Shown one piece after another: positions 9,051-18,390 of a stretch of DNA of 64,000 bases. Made by a program: the position numbers and the translations under genes. This stretch comes from an uncultured Bizionia sp. GTDB taxonomy: Bacteria; Bacteroidota; Bacteroidia; Flavobacteriales; Flavobacteriaceae. Numbering within the stretch: the first letter of the stretch is position 1; each line of letters opens with the position of its first letter. Where the stretch lies: the NCBI GenBank assembly GCA_947496215.1, contig CANMCF010000022.1, positions 1 through 64,000 of the forward strand, read 5' to 3'. The notes under the pieces were generated by a model that searched no databases, was not told where the DNA came from, and saw only the letters and a list, made by a program, of their open reading frames with translations.

Positions 9051-12000
9051 ATGAGTGCAGGATTCCCTGAATACAAAGGACTTAACTTACCAAACGTAGC
9101 AAGTGAAATACTAGACTATTGGAAAGACAACAATATCTTCGAAAAGAGTGTAACCACTAGAGAAGGAGCAGCACCGTATGTGTTTTTCGAAGGGCCACCA
9201 TCTGCAAACGGATTGCCTGGAGTACACCACGTATTGGCACGTGCCATAAAAGATATTTTTCCGCGCTACAAAACCATGAAGGGATTTCAAGTAAAGCGCA
9301 AGGCTGGTTGGGATACGCATGGTCTGCCAATAGAACTTGGAGTTGAAAAAGAGTTGGGAATCACGAAAGAGGACATAGGAAAGACCATTTCCGTGGAGGA
9401 TTACAATGCAGCATGTCGAAAAGCAGTGATGCGTTATACCGACATTTGGAATAACTTGACTCAAAAGATGGGGTATTGGGTAGATATGGATGATCCATAC
9501 ATTACCTACGAGCCAAAATACATGGAAAGCGTATGGTGGTTGTTAAAAGAGATTTATAATAAGAATTTGTTGTATAAAGGGTATACGATCCAACCCTATT
9601 CGCCAAAGGCAGGAACAGGATTGAGTTCACATGAGCTAAATCAACCAGGGACCTATCAAGATGTCACGGATACTACTGTGGTAGCACAATTCATGGCCGT
9701 AGAAGATACGTTGCCAGAATTTTTGCAAAACGAAGGGACCATCTATTTCTTGGCTTGGACAACGACGCCTTGGACCTTGCCAAGTAACACAGCATTGACG
9801 GTTGGACCAAAGATCGACTACGTTTTGGTGGAAACCTACAATCAATACACATTCAAACCGATGAATGTTGTTTTGGCAAAACCATTGGTAGCCAAGCAAT
9901 TTTCAGGGAAATTTAATCAAGTAGAAGAGAAGTCGGCATTGTTGGAGTATGAGTCTGGAGACAAGAAGATTCCGTTTTATGTCGTGAAGGAATTTAAAGG
10001 AAAAGACCTGGTGGGTATAAAATATGAGCAATTGTTGCAATATGCCTTGCCAAATGACAATCCGGAAAATGCCTTTAGAGTTATTTCTGGGGATTTTGTG
10101 ACTACCGAAGATGGAACGGGAATAGTACATACAGCACCAACTTTTGGAGCAGATGATGCCTTGGTGGCAAAACAAGCAACTCCAGAAGTGCCACCAATGT
10201 TGGTTAAGGACGAAAATGACAATTTGGTGCCGCTTGTGGATTTGCAAGGTCGTTTCAGACCAGAAATGAAAGAGTTTGGTGGGAAATATGTCAAGAACGA
10301 ATATTACAAGGAAGGAGAAGAGCCAGAACGTTCTATAGATGTCGAATTGGCCATAAAACTGAAAGAGGAAAACAAGGCCTTCAAGGTTGAAAAATACAAG
10401 CACAGCTACCCAAATTGTTGGAGAACAGACAAACCGATATTGTACTATCCATTGGATTCTTGGTTCATAAAGGTGACGGATGTCAAGGATAGAATGCACG
10501 AACTCAACAAAACAATCAACTGGAAGCCAAAGAGCACCGGAGAAGGACGTTTTGGGAATTGGTTGGCTAATGCAAACGATTGGAATCTATCACGATCTCG
10601 TTATTGGGGAATTCCGTTGCCAATATGGAGAACCGAAGATGGTAAAGAAGAAATCTGCATAGGGTCTGTCGAGGAATTGAAGGCAGAGATGACAAAAGCA
10701 GTTTCGGCAGGTGTTTTGGAAAAAGACATCTTCGAAGAGTTCGAAGTAGGAAACAATTCCGAGGAGAACTATGCAAAATTGGATTTGCATAAAAACATAG
10801 TGGACCAAATAACATTGGTGTCTCCATCTGGACAACCAATGAAACGAGAAAGCGACTTGATAGATGTGTGGTTCGATTCTGGGTCCATGCCTTATGCACA
10901 ATGGCACTACCCGTTTGAAAACAAGGCATTGATAGACGAAAACAAATCCTTTCCTGCCGATTTCATCGCAGAGGGAGTAGATCAAACAAGAGGTTGGTTC
11001 TATACGCTTCACGCCATCGGAACCATGGTTTTCGATTCCGTAGCTTATAAAAATGTCGTATCCAATGGATTGGTCTTGGACAAGAATGGGCAGAAGATGT
11101 CCAAGCGTTTGGGTAATGCCACAGATCCTTTTGAGACTTTGGACACCTATGGTGCAGATGCAACGCGTTGGTATATGATTGCAAATGCAAACCCATGGGA
11201 TAACTTGAAGTTTGACTTGGATGGCATCGAAGAAGTAAAACGTAAGTTCTTTGGAACCTTGTACAATACTTATTCATTTTTTCAGCTATACACCAATTTA
11301 GATGGATTTACCTATGCCGAAGCAGATATTGCTTTGGCAGAAAGACCCGAAATAGACCGTTGGATCTTATCGGAGTTGCATACGTTGATTCAGAAAGTAG
11401 ACGAATATTATGCGGAATATGAGCCAACAAAGGCTGCCCGTGCCATTTCCAACTTTACACAAGACTATCTGAGTAATTGGTATGTGCGTTTAAGTAGAAG
11501 ACGATTCTGGAAGGGAGATTATCAGCAAGATAAAATCTCTGCGTACCAAACATTGTACACGTGCATGGTAACAATTGCGAAACTTGGGGCTCCAATAGCA
11601 CCATTTTTCATGGATAAACTTTACTTAGACTTAACAAAGGCCACACAAACAGAAACGTTTGAAAGCGTACATTTGGCGGAGTTTCCAAAAGCAGATGGAA
11701 GCTTCATAGATAAATCGTTGGAAAGAAAAATGGAGAATGCGCAAACAATATCATCGTTAGTTTTGTCGTTAAGAGCGAAAGAAAAGATAAAAGTACGTCA
11801 GCCTCTGCAAAAAATCATGATTCCTGTGGACAATGCACAACAAAAGGAAGAGATTTCAGCAGTGTCAGATTTGATAAAGCATGAGGTGAATGTAAAGGAA
11901 ATTGAACTTTTAGGAGATGCTTCAAATATCTTGGTAAAGCAAATTAAGCCAAATTTCAAGGCTTTGGGGCCACGTTTTGGTAAAGATATGAAAGCTATAG

Positions 12001-12455
12001 CTGCTGAAATTCAAAAGCTTACGTCTGAGGACATAAAAAATATTGAACAAAAAGGACTACTTGATGTCGAATGTAACGGAAAAAATATTATTTTAGAACT
12101 CGGTGATGTAGAAATCACCTCTCAAGATATCGAGGGATGGCTTGTTGCCAACGAAGGTGCTTTGACAGTTGCATTAGATGTCACAATAACAGAAGATTTG
12201 CGAGAAGAAGGAATTGCTCGAGAGCTCGTGAATCGCATTCAAAATTTACGTAAGGATTCTGGATTTGAAGTGACGGATAGAATAGATGTGAAACTGAGAA
12301 AAGACGATCAGATTGCACAAGCGGTTAAAAGGAATTTAGAGTATATCAAGACGGAAACATTAACAGAAAATCTTGAAATTATTGACCAAATAGACAATGG
12401 TGTAGATATTGCTTTCGATACAATAAATACAAAGTTGTTTATTCAAAAACACTAA
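9051..12455 (+). CDS. ileS: Isoleucyl-tRNA synthetase, type 2, with altered HIGH motif
   Basis: A 1134-residue class I aminoacyl-tRNA synthetase that charges tRNA-Ile. It has the long architecture of the IleRS2/eukaryote-like branch. The Rossmann domain starts with EGPPSANGLPGVHHVLARA; the HIGH tetrad at residues 57-60 reads GVHH, so His and Gly at positions 1 and 3 are exchanged. The CP1 editing domain contains TTTPWTLPSNTAL, and KMSKR is at 682-686 (GQKMSKRLGNATDP). A C-terminal anticodon-binding region and extension follow, without the zinc-binding Cys cluster of IleRS1. First gene of an apparent ileS-dksA-like-lspA unit; the next gene starts 4 nt after its stop. Confidence 0.96.
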   Translation: MSAGFPEYKGLNLPNVASEILDYWKDNNIFEKSVTTREGAAPYVFFEGPPSANGLPGVHHVLARAIKDIFPRYKTMKGFQVKRKAGWDTHGLPIELGVEKELGITKEDIGKTISVEDYNAACRKAVMRYTDIWNNLTQKMGYWVDMDDPYITYEPKYMESVWWLLKEIYNKNLLYKGYTIQPYSPKAGTGLSSHELNQPGTYQDVTDTTVVAQFMAVEDTLPEFLQNEGTIYFLAWTTTPWTLPSNTALTVGPKIDYVLVETYNQYTFKPMNVVLAKPLVAKQFSGKFNQVEEKSALLEYESGDKKIPFYVVKEFKGKDLVGIKYEQLLQYALPNDNPENAFRVISGDFVTTEDGTGIVHTAPTFGADDALVAKQATPEVPPMLVKDENDNLVPLVDLQGRFRPEMKEFGGKYVKNEYYKEGEEPERSIDVELAIKLKEENKAFKVEKYKHSYPNCWRTDKPILYYPLDSWFIKVTDVKDRMHELNKTINWKPKSTGEGRFGNWLANANDWNLSRSRYWGIPLPIWRTEDGKEEICIGSVEELKAEMTKAVSAGVLEKDIFEEFEVGNNSEENYAKLDLHKNIVDQITLVSPSGQPMKRESDLIDVWFDSGSMPYAQWHYPFENKALIDENKSFPADFIAEGVDQTRGWFYTLHAIGTMVFDSVAYKNVVSNGLVLDKNGQKMSKRLGNATDPFETLDTYGADATRWYMIANANPWDNLKFDLDGIEEVKRKFFGTLYNTYSFFQLYTNLDGFTYAEADIALAERPEIDRWILSELHTLIQKVDEYYAEYEPTKAARAISNFTQDYLSNWYVRLSRRRFWKGDYQQDKISAYQTLYTCMVTIAKLGAPIAPFFMDKLYLDLTKATQTETFESVHLAEFPKADGSFIDKSLERKMENAQTISSLVLSLRAKEKIKVRQPLQKIMIPVDNAQQKEEISAVSDLIKHEVNVKEIELLGDASNILVKQIKPNFKALGPRFGKDMKAIAAEIQKLTSEDIKNIEQKGLLDVECNGKNIILELGDVEITSQDIEGWLVANEGALTVALDVTITEDLREEGIARELVNRIQNLRKDSGFEVTDRIDVKLRKDDQIAQAVKRNLEYIKTETLTENLEIIDQIDNGVDIAFDTINTKLFIQKH

Positions 12456-12459
12456 TACT

Positions 12460-12843
12460 ATGGCAGTAGAAAATACAGCAAGATATTCAGATGAGCATCT
12501 AGGAGAGTTTAAAGTTCTTATACTGGATAAGATAGAAAAGGCACAACACGATTTAGAATTGATAAAGAGTGCGTATATGAATGACCACAACAATGGTACG
12601 GATGATACCTCTCCTACTTTCAAGGCTTTTGATGAAGGGAGTGCTGTTATGAGCAAGGAATCCAATTCCCAGTTGGCAATTAGGCAAGAGAAATTTATCA
12701 GGGATCTTAAAAATGCATTGATTAGAATTGAAAACAAGACCTATGGTGTTTGTCGTGTAACGGGAAAGCTAATTAATAGCAAACGATTGCAATTGGTGCC
12801 ACACGCCACTTTGAGCATCGAAGCGAAAAACATGCAGAAATAA
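12460..12843 (+). CDS. TraR/DksA family protein with degenerate zinc finger
   Basis: A 127-residue DksA-like protein: an N-terminal coiled-coil (about 10-95) followed by the fold TYGVCRVTGKLINSKRLQLVPHATLSIEAKN. DksA proteins enter the RNA polymerase secondary channel and modulate initiation, often with ppGpp. A canonical C4 finger needs four Cys; only the first position is kept (GVC), and the others are Thr, Ser and Ala. The finger must therefore be stabilised without zinc. Position between ileS and lspA, 4 nt behind ileS, indicates co-transcription. This degenerate form seems to be the usual one in Bacteroidota. Confidence 0.88.
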   Translation: MAVENTARYSDEHLGEFKVLILDKIEKAQHDLELIKSAYMNDHNNGTDDTSPTFKAFDEGSAVMSKESNSQLAIRQEKFIRDLKNALIRIENKTYGVCRVTGKLINSKRLQLVPHATLSIEAKNMQK

Positions 12844-12920
12844 CGGATTTCCTATAAAAGGAAATTCTTTTCAACCAATCAAATTGCCGATGGGCAATTG
12901 ATTGTAACAATAGACTATAC

Positions 12921-12957
12921 AAAAGCACATCAGTAATTATTGAGGTGCTTTTTTTAT
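12921..12957 (+). terminator. Terminator after the dksA-like gene
   Basis: A 12-bp stem with one mismatch (AAAAGCACATCA / TGAGGTGCTTTT) followed by TTTTT, about 75 nt past the stop codon. It implies that ileS and dksA form one transcript, with lspA possibly reached only by readthrough. Confidence 0.75.
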
Positions 12958-12998
12958 AATTTAAAAACTCGTTTGTTCGCAATACCATTAGCTGCTTT

Positions 12999-13622
12999 AT
13001 GAAGCCTTCTTTTTGCATAGTCATATTGTTTCTTTCCATTCAATTACATTCTCAAAAAACGATTGAGAAGACGATAGATGCGCAAAACATATCCTTTATA
13101 ATGGTGGAAGGAAATGAGATGTTCAAGATAAAATTGAATACATCAAGGACTGAAAAGATAATTCTAAAGACAAAAATAGAAGGAGAATATAGTGAAGATA
13201 TGGTGGTTTTAGCTAATATTGAAGGTGATTCGGTAATTGTTTCCAGCGCCTTTCAGCCACTATTTGTTAACCATAATGACAAACTGAGTGCGCATAAGGT
13301 GATCTCCATAGAAATAGAATTGATTGTTCCTGAAAACAGAAAGGTATATATTGAGAGTAACACTGCTTCTGCCGAAATAGATGGGGATTATGATTTTTTG
13401 ACTGCGGAATTGTCACAAGGTAATTGTGATTTGAATATCTATGATAGCAATGCGATTGTCAATACCGTAAATGGAGAGATAGAGCTGAATACCAATTTTG
13501 CGGATGTAGAGGCGTTTAGCAAAACCGGAACGGTTGCCAGGGAGCAATTGACATTGGGAAGCAATCAAATATCCTTAAATTCTGTTAATGGGAATATAAG
13601 TATTATCAAAACTAAAAAATAA
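12999..13622 (+). CDS. Exported beta-rich protein of unknown function (adhesin/DUF4097-like)
   Basis: A 207-residue protein with a signal peptide (residues 1-19, ending LHSQ). The rest is short beta-strand repeats such as VYIESNTASAEIDGDYDFLTAELSQGNCDLNI and INSVNGNISI-like segments. This pattern (VNTVNGEIEL..., ISLNSVNGNISIIK) resembles the parallel beta-helix 'head GIN' or DUF4097-type domains, which are common and mostly uncharacterised in Bacteroidota. It sits just before lspA, separated by a spacer with a CTCGG/CCGAG hairpin (13652-13667). No enzymatic motif is visible. Confidence 0.75.
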   Translation: MKPSFCIVILFLSIQLHSQKTIEKTIDAQNISFIMVEGNEMFKIKLNTSRTEKIILKTKIEGEYSEDMVVLANIEGDSVIVSSAFQPLFVNHNDKLSAHKVISIEIELIVPENRKVYIESNTASAEIDGDYDFLTAELSQGNCDLNIYDSNAIVNTVNGEIELNTNFADVEAFSKTGTVAREQLTLGSNQISLNSVNGNISIIKTKK

Positions 13623-13681
13623 AACTATTTTAGCAGTATTAATCTAAACATCATCTCGGATATGACCGAGAGGTATTAAAT

Positions 13682-14314
13682 ATGTCTTTGAAAAAAGCTT
13701 CAATTCTTATCATCATACTTTTACTTGCGGATCAAATAAGCAAGATCTATGTGAAAACACATTTCCAATTGGGTGAGGATCTCACGATTTTCAATTGGTT
13801 TAAAATATACTTCATAGAAAATGATGGTATGGCGTGGGGAACCAAATTAAGCGATATACTTCCTTTCATGAGTGACCGTACAGCAAAAGTGAGTCTTACC
13901 GTTTTTAGGATTTTTGCCATAATAGGAATAGGGTATTGGTTATATGATACCATTAGAAAACACCGCTCGAAAATATTGGCACTTGCTTTGGTTTTTATAT
14001 TTGCTGGTGCGTTGGGCAATATCATAGATTCTGTCTTCTATGGGGTTGCATTCAATGATAGTGAAGGGCAAATAGCTACATTTCTTCCACATGAAGGCGG
14101 CTATGAAGCATTTTTGCATGGGAAAGTCGTAGATATGATATATCTACCTATGTGGCAAGGGTACTTACCTGATTGGTTGCCTGTTTATGGAGGTAAGAGA
14201 TTTAACTTCTTCGAGCCAGTGTTCAATATTGCCGATGTTGCAATAAGCATGGGATTCTGTATTTTGATTTTTTTCAATAAAAAGGCATTTCCAAAAAAAG
14301 AAGAAAATGCCTAA
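13682..14314 (+). CDS. lspA: Lipoprotein signal peptidase (signal peptidase II)
   Basis: A 210-residue inner-membrane aspartyl protease that removes signal peptides from prolipoproteins after lipidation. Four hydrophobic segments are present. Family motifs are DQISKIYVK near the N-terminus, IENDGMAWG, GNIIDSVFYG (first catalytic Asp) and FNIADVAISMG (second catalytic Asp). It is longer than the ~160-residue E. coli enzyme because of an inserted loop between the catalytic motifs (residues ~120-180), typical of Bacteroidota. Linkage to ileS is conserved across many bacteria. The window encodes several lipoprotein substrates. Confidence 0.95.
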   Translation: MSLKKASILIIILLLADQISKIYVKTHFQLGEDLTIFNWFKIYFIENDGMAWGTKLSDILPFMSDRTAKVSLTVFRIFAIIGIGYWLYDTIRKHRSKILALALVFIFAGALGNIIDSVFYGVAFNDSEGQIATFLPHEGGYEAFLHGKVVDMIYLPMWQGYLPDWLPVYGGKRFNFFEPVFNIADVAISMGFCILIFFNKKAFPKKEENA

Positions 14315-14348
14315 GGCCATTTGATGTTGGCTGTCTAGGCATTCTTTT
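14306..14348 (+). terminator. lspA terminator overlapping the stop codon
   Basis: The stem AATGCCTA / TAGGCATT, extended imperfectly by AGGCCA/TGGCTG, is followed by CTTTTC. The left arm includes the lspA stop codon at 14312-14314. Confidence 0.6.
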
Positions 14349-14424
14349 CAAGATGGTTTAGTGTCTATATTGATGTTGCATAATAATGTAATAAGCACAG
14401 TACTATTGCTGCACTTTTCAAATA

Positions 14425-15900
14425 CTAAAAGTGTATTTTGAAGGTGGTTCCTTTTCCTACTTCGCTTTCTGCAAAGATTTCTCCGTTTAGGGATTCTATC
14501 TGGTTTTTTGTTATGAACAAACCTATGCCAACAGCATCGGAATTGTAATGAAAGGTATTGTACATGCCAAAGAGTTTGTTTCCAAATTTTTCCATATCGA
14601 TGCCACGACCATTGTCCTTAACTGCCAAAACAACTTTTTTGTCATATATGTCGGTCTTTATTTCAATGACGGCATCTCTTTCTTCATGCTTGTATTTTAT
14701 GGCATTTGTAATCAAATTCAATAGGATGCTTTCCATATAGGCTGGAATGTAATCGATATGCTCCACTCTTGAAAAATCAGATCGTATGGTGACATTTCCT
14801 TCAGCTATGATATGTCCAATGGATTTCAAAACGTCATTTAAGACCTTTTCAAAGGACACGGTTACTTTGTTTTGATCTGTTTTGGTTTGGATGGTAACAA
14901 CATCGTTCAGGTGTTCTATAGTTGTATTCAAGCTATCGGAGATGTCTTTTATGCTATCTATCAATTCCAATTTCTCATCAATGGATTTTACATCTTCAAT
15001 GAGTTGCACGATGAGTGATAAGTTGCTTGTATGGGATCTTAGGTTATGTGAGACGATATGCGCAAAGTTAAAGAGTCTGGAATTTTGAGATGCGATGATG
15101 TCCGATGTTTTTTGAAGGCTCAATGTTTTGTTTTTTTCATTATCGATGTCCTGAAAAACGCCTCTTACACCAATAATTTCCTTTTTGTTGTTGTACACGG
15201 GTTTGCCAATGGCTTTTGCCCAAAAAGTCCTTTTATAGGCTGTTATCATTTTAAACTCAGTATTGAATGGAATGCCAGTCCTTGCGCAATTCAAAAAACA
15301 ATCTTTGGCGCTTTCGTAGTATTCTTCTAAAAAATAATTCGATGCGGTTTTCAAAGAAGGAATGTAATCTTCCGGGTATTCGAGAATGCGTCGGGTTTCC
15401 TTGTCCCAATAGCTTTTCCGTTCTATTAGATCTATATACCAACTACCGGTGGACATCATTTCAGCACTTTCACGATAATAGAAGTTGTTGACTTTGAATT
15501 CGTTACTTGTCTTTATTTTGTTTTCGAAAAAGAAAATGACCTTGGAGCCATCGGAAGCATCGACATTGGATTCCGAATTTGTCTTACAAGTGAATTCCTT
15601 GAAAGAACCGTTCTGCTTTTTTACTTGAATGTTTTGTATAAAGTCGATGTTGTTGTCGACCAAGCTGTAAAAGTTATCCCTGAAAAGGTCTTTGTCCCTT
15701 GGGTGTATGAGTTTTTCCAAAAAGAAATTCAATCTTATGGAGACATCATCTTTAGCATAGCCTAGTCCATTGATGAATGCTGAGGACCAGTAGCTGGTAT
15801 TGTCTTTCAATTCCCAGTAACTTACTTCGAAGTCATTGATAATATTGTCGTATGGTTCATTTTCTACCATAGTTTGTTTTGAAAATTTAGGGGTTCTCAA
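14425..15900 (-). CDS. PAS-domain sensor histidine kinase
   Basis: A 491-residue cytoplasmic two-component kinase with no predicted membrane segment. Two PAS/PAC-like modules occupy about residues 25-130 and 145-255 (the second ends in the PAC-like EIIGVRGVFQDIDNEK). The phospho-acceptor H box is SHNLRSH with His285. HATPase motifs follow: NLITNAIKYK (N box), VKDNGRGID (G1) and GIGLFITKN (G2). The HNLR type of H box is common in flavobacterial kinases without a linked regulator. No response regulator is adjacent, so the partner is elsewhere or the protein is an orphan. It lies 44 nt downstream of the cyclo-ligase gene. Confidence 0.92.
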   Translation of the reverse strand: MRTPKFSKQTMVENEPYDNIINDFEVSYWELKDNTSYWSSAFINGLGYAKDDVSIRLNFFLEKLIHPRDKDLFRDNFYSLVDNNIDFIQNIQVKKQNGSFKEFTCKTNSESNVDASDGSKVIFFFENKIKTSNEFKVNNFYYRESAEMMSTGSWYIDLIERKSYWDKETRRILEYPEDYIPSLKTASNYFLEEYYESAKDCFLNCARTGIPFNTEFKMITAYKRTFWAKAIGKPVYNNKKEIIGVRGVFQDIDNEKNKTLSLQKTSDIIASQNSRLFNFAHIVSHNLRSHTSNLSLIVQLIEDVKSIDEKLELIDSIKDISDSLNTTIEHLNDVVTIQTKTDQNKVTVSFEKVLNDVLKSIGHIIAEGNVTIRSDFSRVEHIDYIPAYMESILLNLITNAIKYKHEERDAVIEIKTDIYDKKVVLAVKDNGRGIDMEKFGNKLFGMYNTFHYNSDAVGIGLFITKNQIESLNGEIFAESEVGKGTTFKIHF

Positions 15901-15944
15901 AACAAATATAATAACTTTGAGTAATTAATCGATAAAAAAGGGCT

Positions 15945-16526
15945 TTAGTCGATGCTAGAGTTTTGAAAGATATAAATCTTATTGGGAGTCACACAGTAAT
16001 CCAGAGAGACGTCTTTTTCAAAAACATCTTTGATTTCGGTTTCTGCCTCAAAAAAAGACAATCCTATCTTAATAGTCTTTGGTTTGCATTTTGAAAGAAA
16101 TCCATCATAAAACCCTTTGCCATAACCTACACGATTTCCATTGACATCGAATGCCAAGAGCGGAACAAAGACGACATCGATCTTACCATCATCGATTTCA
16201 ATGCCGTCAATTGGTTCTGGGATGTTGTAATCGTTTAAATGAATTGCAGTGGAATCTGTTAGCAAGTAATTCGTGAGCTCAAGGGTTTCGAAATTACTTT
16301 TGGAAATCACTATGTTTTTATCTTTTCCTGAAAGAATATTTAGGATATGGTCGGTATTGATTTCTTTTTGGGTTTCTATGGATAGAAAAATGTGATAAAA
16401 ATCAAATTCCCATATTTTTAGAGTTAGTAATCTGTTTGCTATTGCTATGCTCAAATCATCCACGGAATCTTTGGTTAGTTGCTTACGAAGTGATTTGTAT
16501 TTTTTTCGTAATTCGGTCTTTGTCAT
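15945..16526 (-). CDS. 5-formyltetrahydrofolate cyclo-ligase
   Basis: A 193-residue enzyme converting 5-formyl-THF to 5,10-methenyl-THF with ATP, which returns stored or inhibitory folate to one-carbon metabolism. Family features are TELRKKYKSLRKQL at the N-terminus, the segment VFVPLLAFDVNGNRVGYGKGFYDGFL with the GYGKGFYD nucleotide/folate motif near 133-141, and the C-terminal region DVSLDYCVTPNKIY. Last or next to last gene of the rimB-rimK-aspartoacylase operon (12-nt gap upstream), which is an unusual context for a folate gene. Confidence 0.93.
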   Translation of the reverse strand: MTKTELRKKYKSLRKQLTKDSVDDLSIAIANRLLTLKIWEFDFYHIFLSIETQKEINTDHILNILSGKDKNIVISKSNFETLELTNYLLTDSTAIHLNDYNIPEPIDGIEIDDGKIDVVFVPLLAFDVNGNRVGYGKGFYDGFLSKCKPKTIKIGLSFFEAETEIKDVFEKDVSLDYCVTPNKIYIFQNSSID

Positions 16527-16538
16527 GGGTAATATGAA

Positions 16539-17513
16539 TTAATGTGTAAGTTTGGTGGAAATATGAAATAGAGCATCTCCTTGGTAGACGATCGGGGATT
16601 CGTTTACATTTATGATGTAACCGGAGTTGGCGGCTTTTACAAAATGGTTGAATTTTCCGTAAGGATCTGTGATGTTACCGATGACTTGTTCTTTGCTGAC
16701 GTAGGTGCCAATAGAGGTGGAAGGTTTAAACATTCCTGAATATTTTGCGCGAATCCATTTACTCTCATCTATGAAAATTGGTTCTTTTTTTGGTTTGGAA
16801 ACAGTAAATTTCCTCCTTAACATCCCATAATGATTTAAAATGCGTTTGGCCCCATTAACCCCTGTATTTGTAACGTTTGTATCCAGATGAAACGATTTTC
16901 CGCCTTCAAACAATAAAATCGGGATCCCCATTTTGCTACAGATGTTTCTAAATGTCTTGTTTGTGTTTTTGGAATATAAGACAAAGGGAGCTCCAAAAAT
17001 TTCTGCAGCAATATCGAAGTCTTTGTTTCCTTTTTGAATTCTAATTTGCGGAGCATTGAAACGCAGAGCTCCACCTGTATGAAAATCCAAGACGAAATCT
17101 GCATTAGGTACGATTTCGGTAATTAATTGGTTTGCTACCCTACTGGCCAGAGCGCCGGATTTGCTGCCAGGAAACATCCGATTTAAATCGCGTCCATCAG
17201 GAAATTCTCGTTCCATGTTTATGAATCCGAAAATATTGAGCACTGGGATGCATATGGTTGTTCCTATTTTGGGTTTGTTGATTCCTTTTGCTATGATTTG
17301 TCTAACTATTTCTACACCATTGACTTCATCACCATGAATGCCAGCTGTAAACAAAATGGTCGGCCCAGGTTTTTTTGAGCGTTCAATAATCACTGGGACA
17401 TCCACTGGAGTACGTGTATGTAGCTTGGCTAAATTGAAGCTTAGTTCTTTGCCTTCTCCAGGCTTGATGTCTTCCCCTAAAATATGTAAAACGGATTCAT
17501 TTTTTGGAGCCAT
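16539..17513 (-). CDS. Succinylglutamate desuccinylase/aspartoacylase family zinc hydrolase
   Basis: A 324-residue M14-like carboxypeptidase fold. Zinc ligands are visible in GIHGDEVNG (His60, Glu63) and DFHTGG (His145); the substrate-binding segment [10 protein letters not shown] is at 107-116. Known relatives cleave N-acyl bonds of aspartate or succinylglutamate, but this COG3608-type branch has no settled substrate. A C-terminal beta domain ([28 protein letters not shown]) resembles a lipoyl-like barrel found in the family. Its start overlaps the 3' end of rimK by 17 nt, so the two are translationally coupled, suggesting that it acts on a RimK product. Confidence 0.88.
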   Translation of the reverse strand: MAPKNESVLHILGEDIKPGEGKELSFNLAKLHTRTPVDVPVIIERSKKPGPTILFTAGIHGDEVNGVEIVRQIIAKGINKPKIGTTICIPVLNIFGFINMEREFPDGRDLNRMFPGSKSGALASRVANQLITEIVPNADFVLDFHTGGALRFNAPQIRIQKGNKDFDIAAEIFGAPFVLYSKNTNKTFRNICSKMGIPILLFEGGKSFHLDTNVTNTGVNGAKRILNHYGMLRRKFTVSKPKKEPIFIDESKWIRAKYSGMFKPSTSIGTYVSKEQVIGNITDPYGKFNHFVKAANSGYIINVNESPIVYQGDALFHISTKLTH

Positions 17514-18390
17514 CTTTTCTTATGTTTTTTTCTATGAAGGCAATAATGCTTTTTGCGACATTTCTACCAGTTGCGTTTTCTATGCCTTCTAAACCAGGAG
17601 TGGAGTTTACTTCAAGTAACAAAGGACCTCTAGCAGATTGTAACATGTCTACGCCACAAACAGGTAATTTTAATGCCTTGGAAGCATGTATGGCAAGCTT
17701 TAGTTCATCATGGTTCAATTTAATGATGCTTGCGGTACCACCACGGTGTAAGTTGGAACGAAATTCACCTTCTTTTCCTTGTCGTTTCATAGCCCCAACC
17801 ACTTGTCCATCTACAACGAGTGCTCGTAAATCTGCGCCATTGGCTTCTTTTATGAATTCTTGGACGATTACTCTAGCTTGTAAACCGTTGAAAGCTTCCA
17901 AAACAGATTCCGCCGCACTTCTTGTTTCAGCCAAAACGACTCCCAAGCCTTGGGTACCTTCCAATAATTTAATGATGACAGGAGCTCCCCCAACATAGTC
18001 CACAACCTCTTTTGCATCACGAGAATAGTTTGTGAATACCGTCTTCGGCATTCCTATTCCAGCTTTGCTTAGGCGTTGTAGGCTTTTCAATTTGTCTCGT
18101 GATCGCAATATGGCATCGGATGTAACTGTGGTAAAGACATTCATCATTTCAAACTGTCGTACCACTGCACAACCGTAAAATGTGACAGAAGCTCCAATTC
18201 TTGGAATGATGGCATCGACATAATCCAAGTAGCGGTCTTTGTAATAAATCGTGGGCTTCTCTTTTTCTATGATAATGTCACATTTCAAAGGATCTATGAC
18301 TTCAATTTCATGACCTCGTTTTTCTCCTTCTTCAGCTAATCGATCTGTGGAATAAAGATGCGCATTTCTGGAGAGTATAACTATGTTCAT
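17497..18390 (-). CDS. rimK: RimK-type ATP-grasp alpha-L-glutamate ligase
   Basis: A 297-residue ATP-grasp ligase. The N-terminal domain begins [15 protein letters not shown], a RimK signature. ATP-grasp motifs include [32 protein letters not shown] (P-loop-like) and the Mg site [16 protein letters not shown]. coli RimK adds glutamates to ribosomal protein S6; related enzymes (CofF, MptN, RIMKL) glutamylate coenzymes or N-acetylaspartate. The start codon follows the stop of the RimB-like gene with no gap, and the end overlaps the hydrolase gene. Whether the substrate here is S6 is unknown. Confidence 0.92.
   Translation of the reverse strand: MNIVILSRNAHLYSTDRLAEEGEKRGHEIEVIDPLKCDIIIEKEKPTIYYKDRYLDYVDAIIPRIGASVTFYGCAVVRQFEMMNVFTTVTSDAILRSRDKLKSLQRLSKAGIGMPKTVFTNYSRDAKEVVDYVGGAPVIIKLLEGTQGLGVVLAETRSAAESVLEAFNGLQARVIVQEFIKEANGADLRALVVDGQVVGAMKRQGKEGEFRSNLHRGGTASIIKLNHDELKLAIHASKALKLPVCGVDMLQSARGPLLLEVNSTPGLEGIENATGRNVAKSIIAFIEKNIRKDGSKK

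Noticed and set aside
9903-10499. 198-codon minus-strand frame inside ileS
   Set aside because: Shadow of ileS; composition is unlike a real protein, with no domain and no start context.
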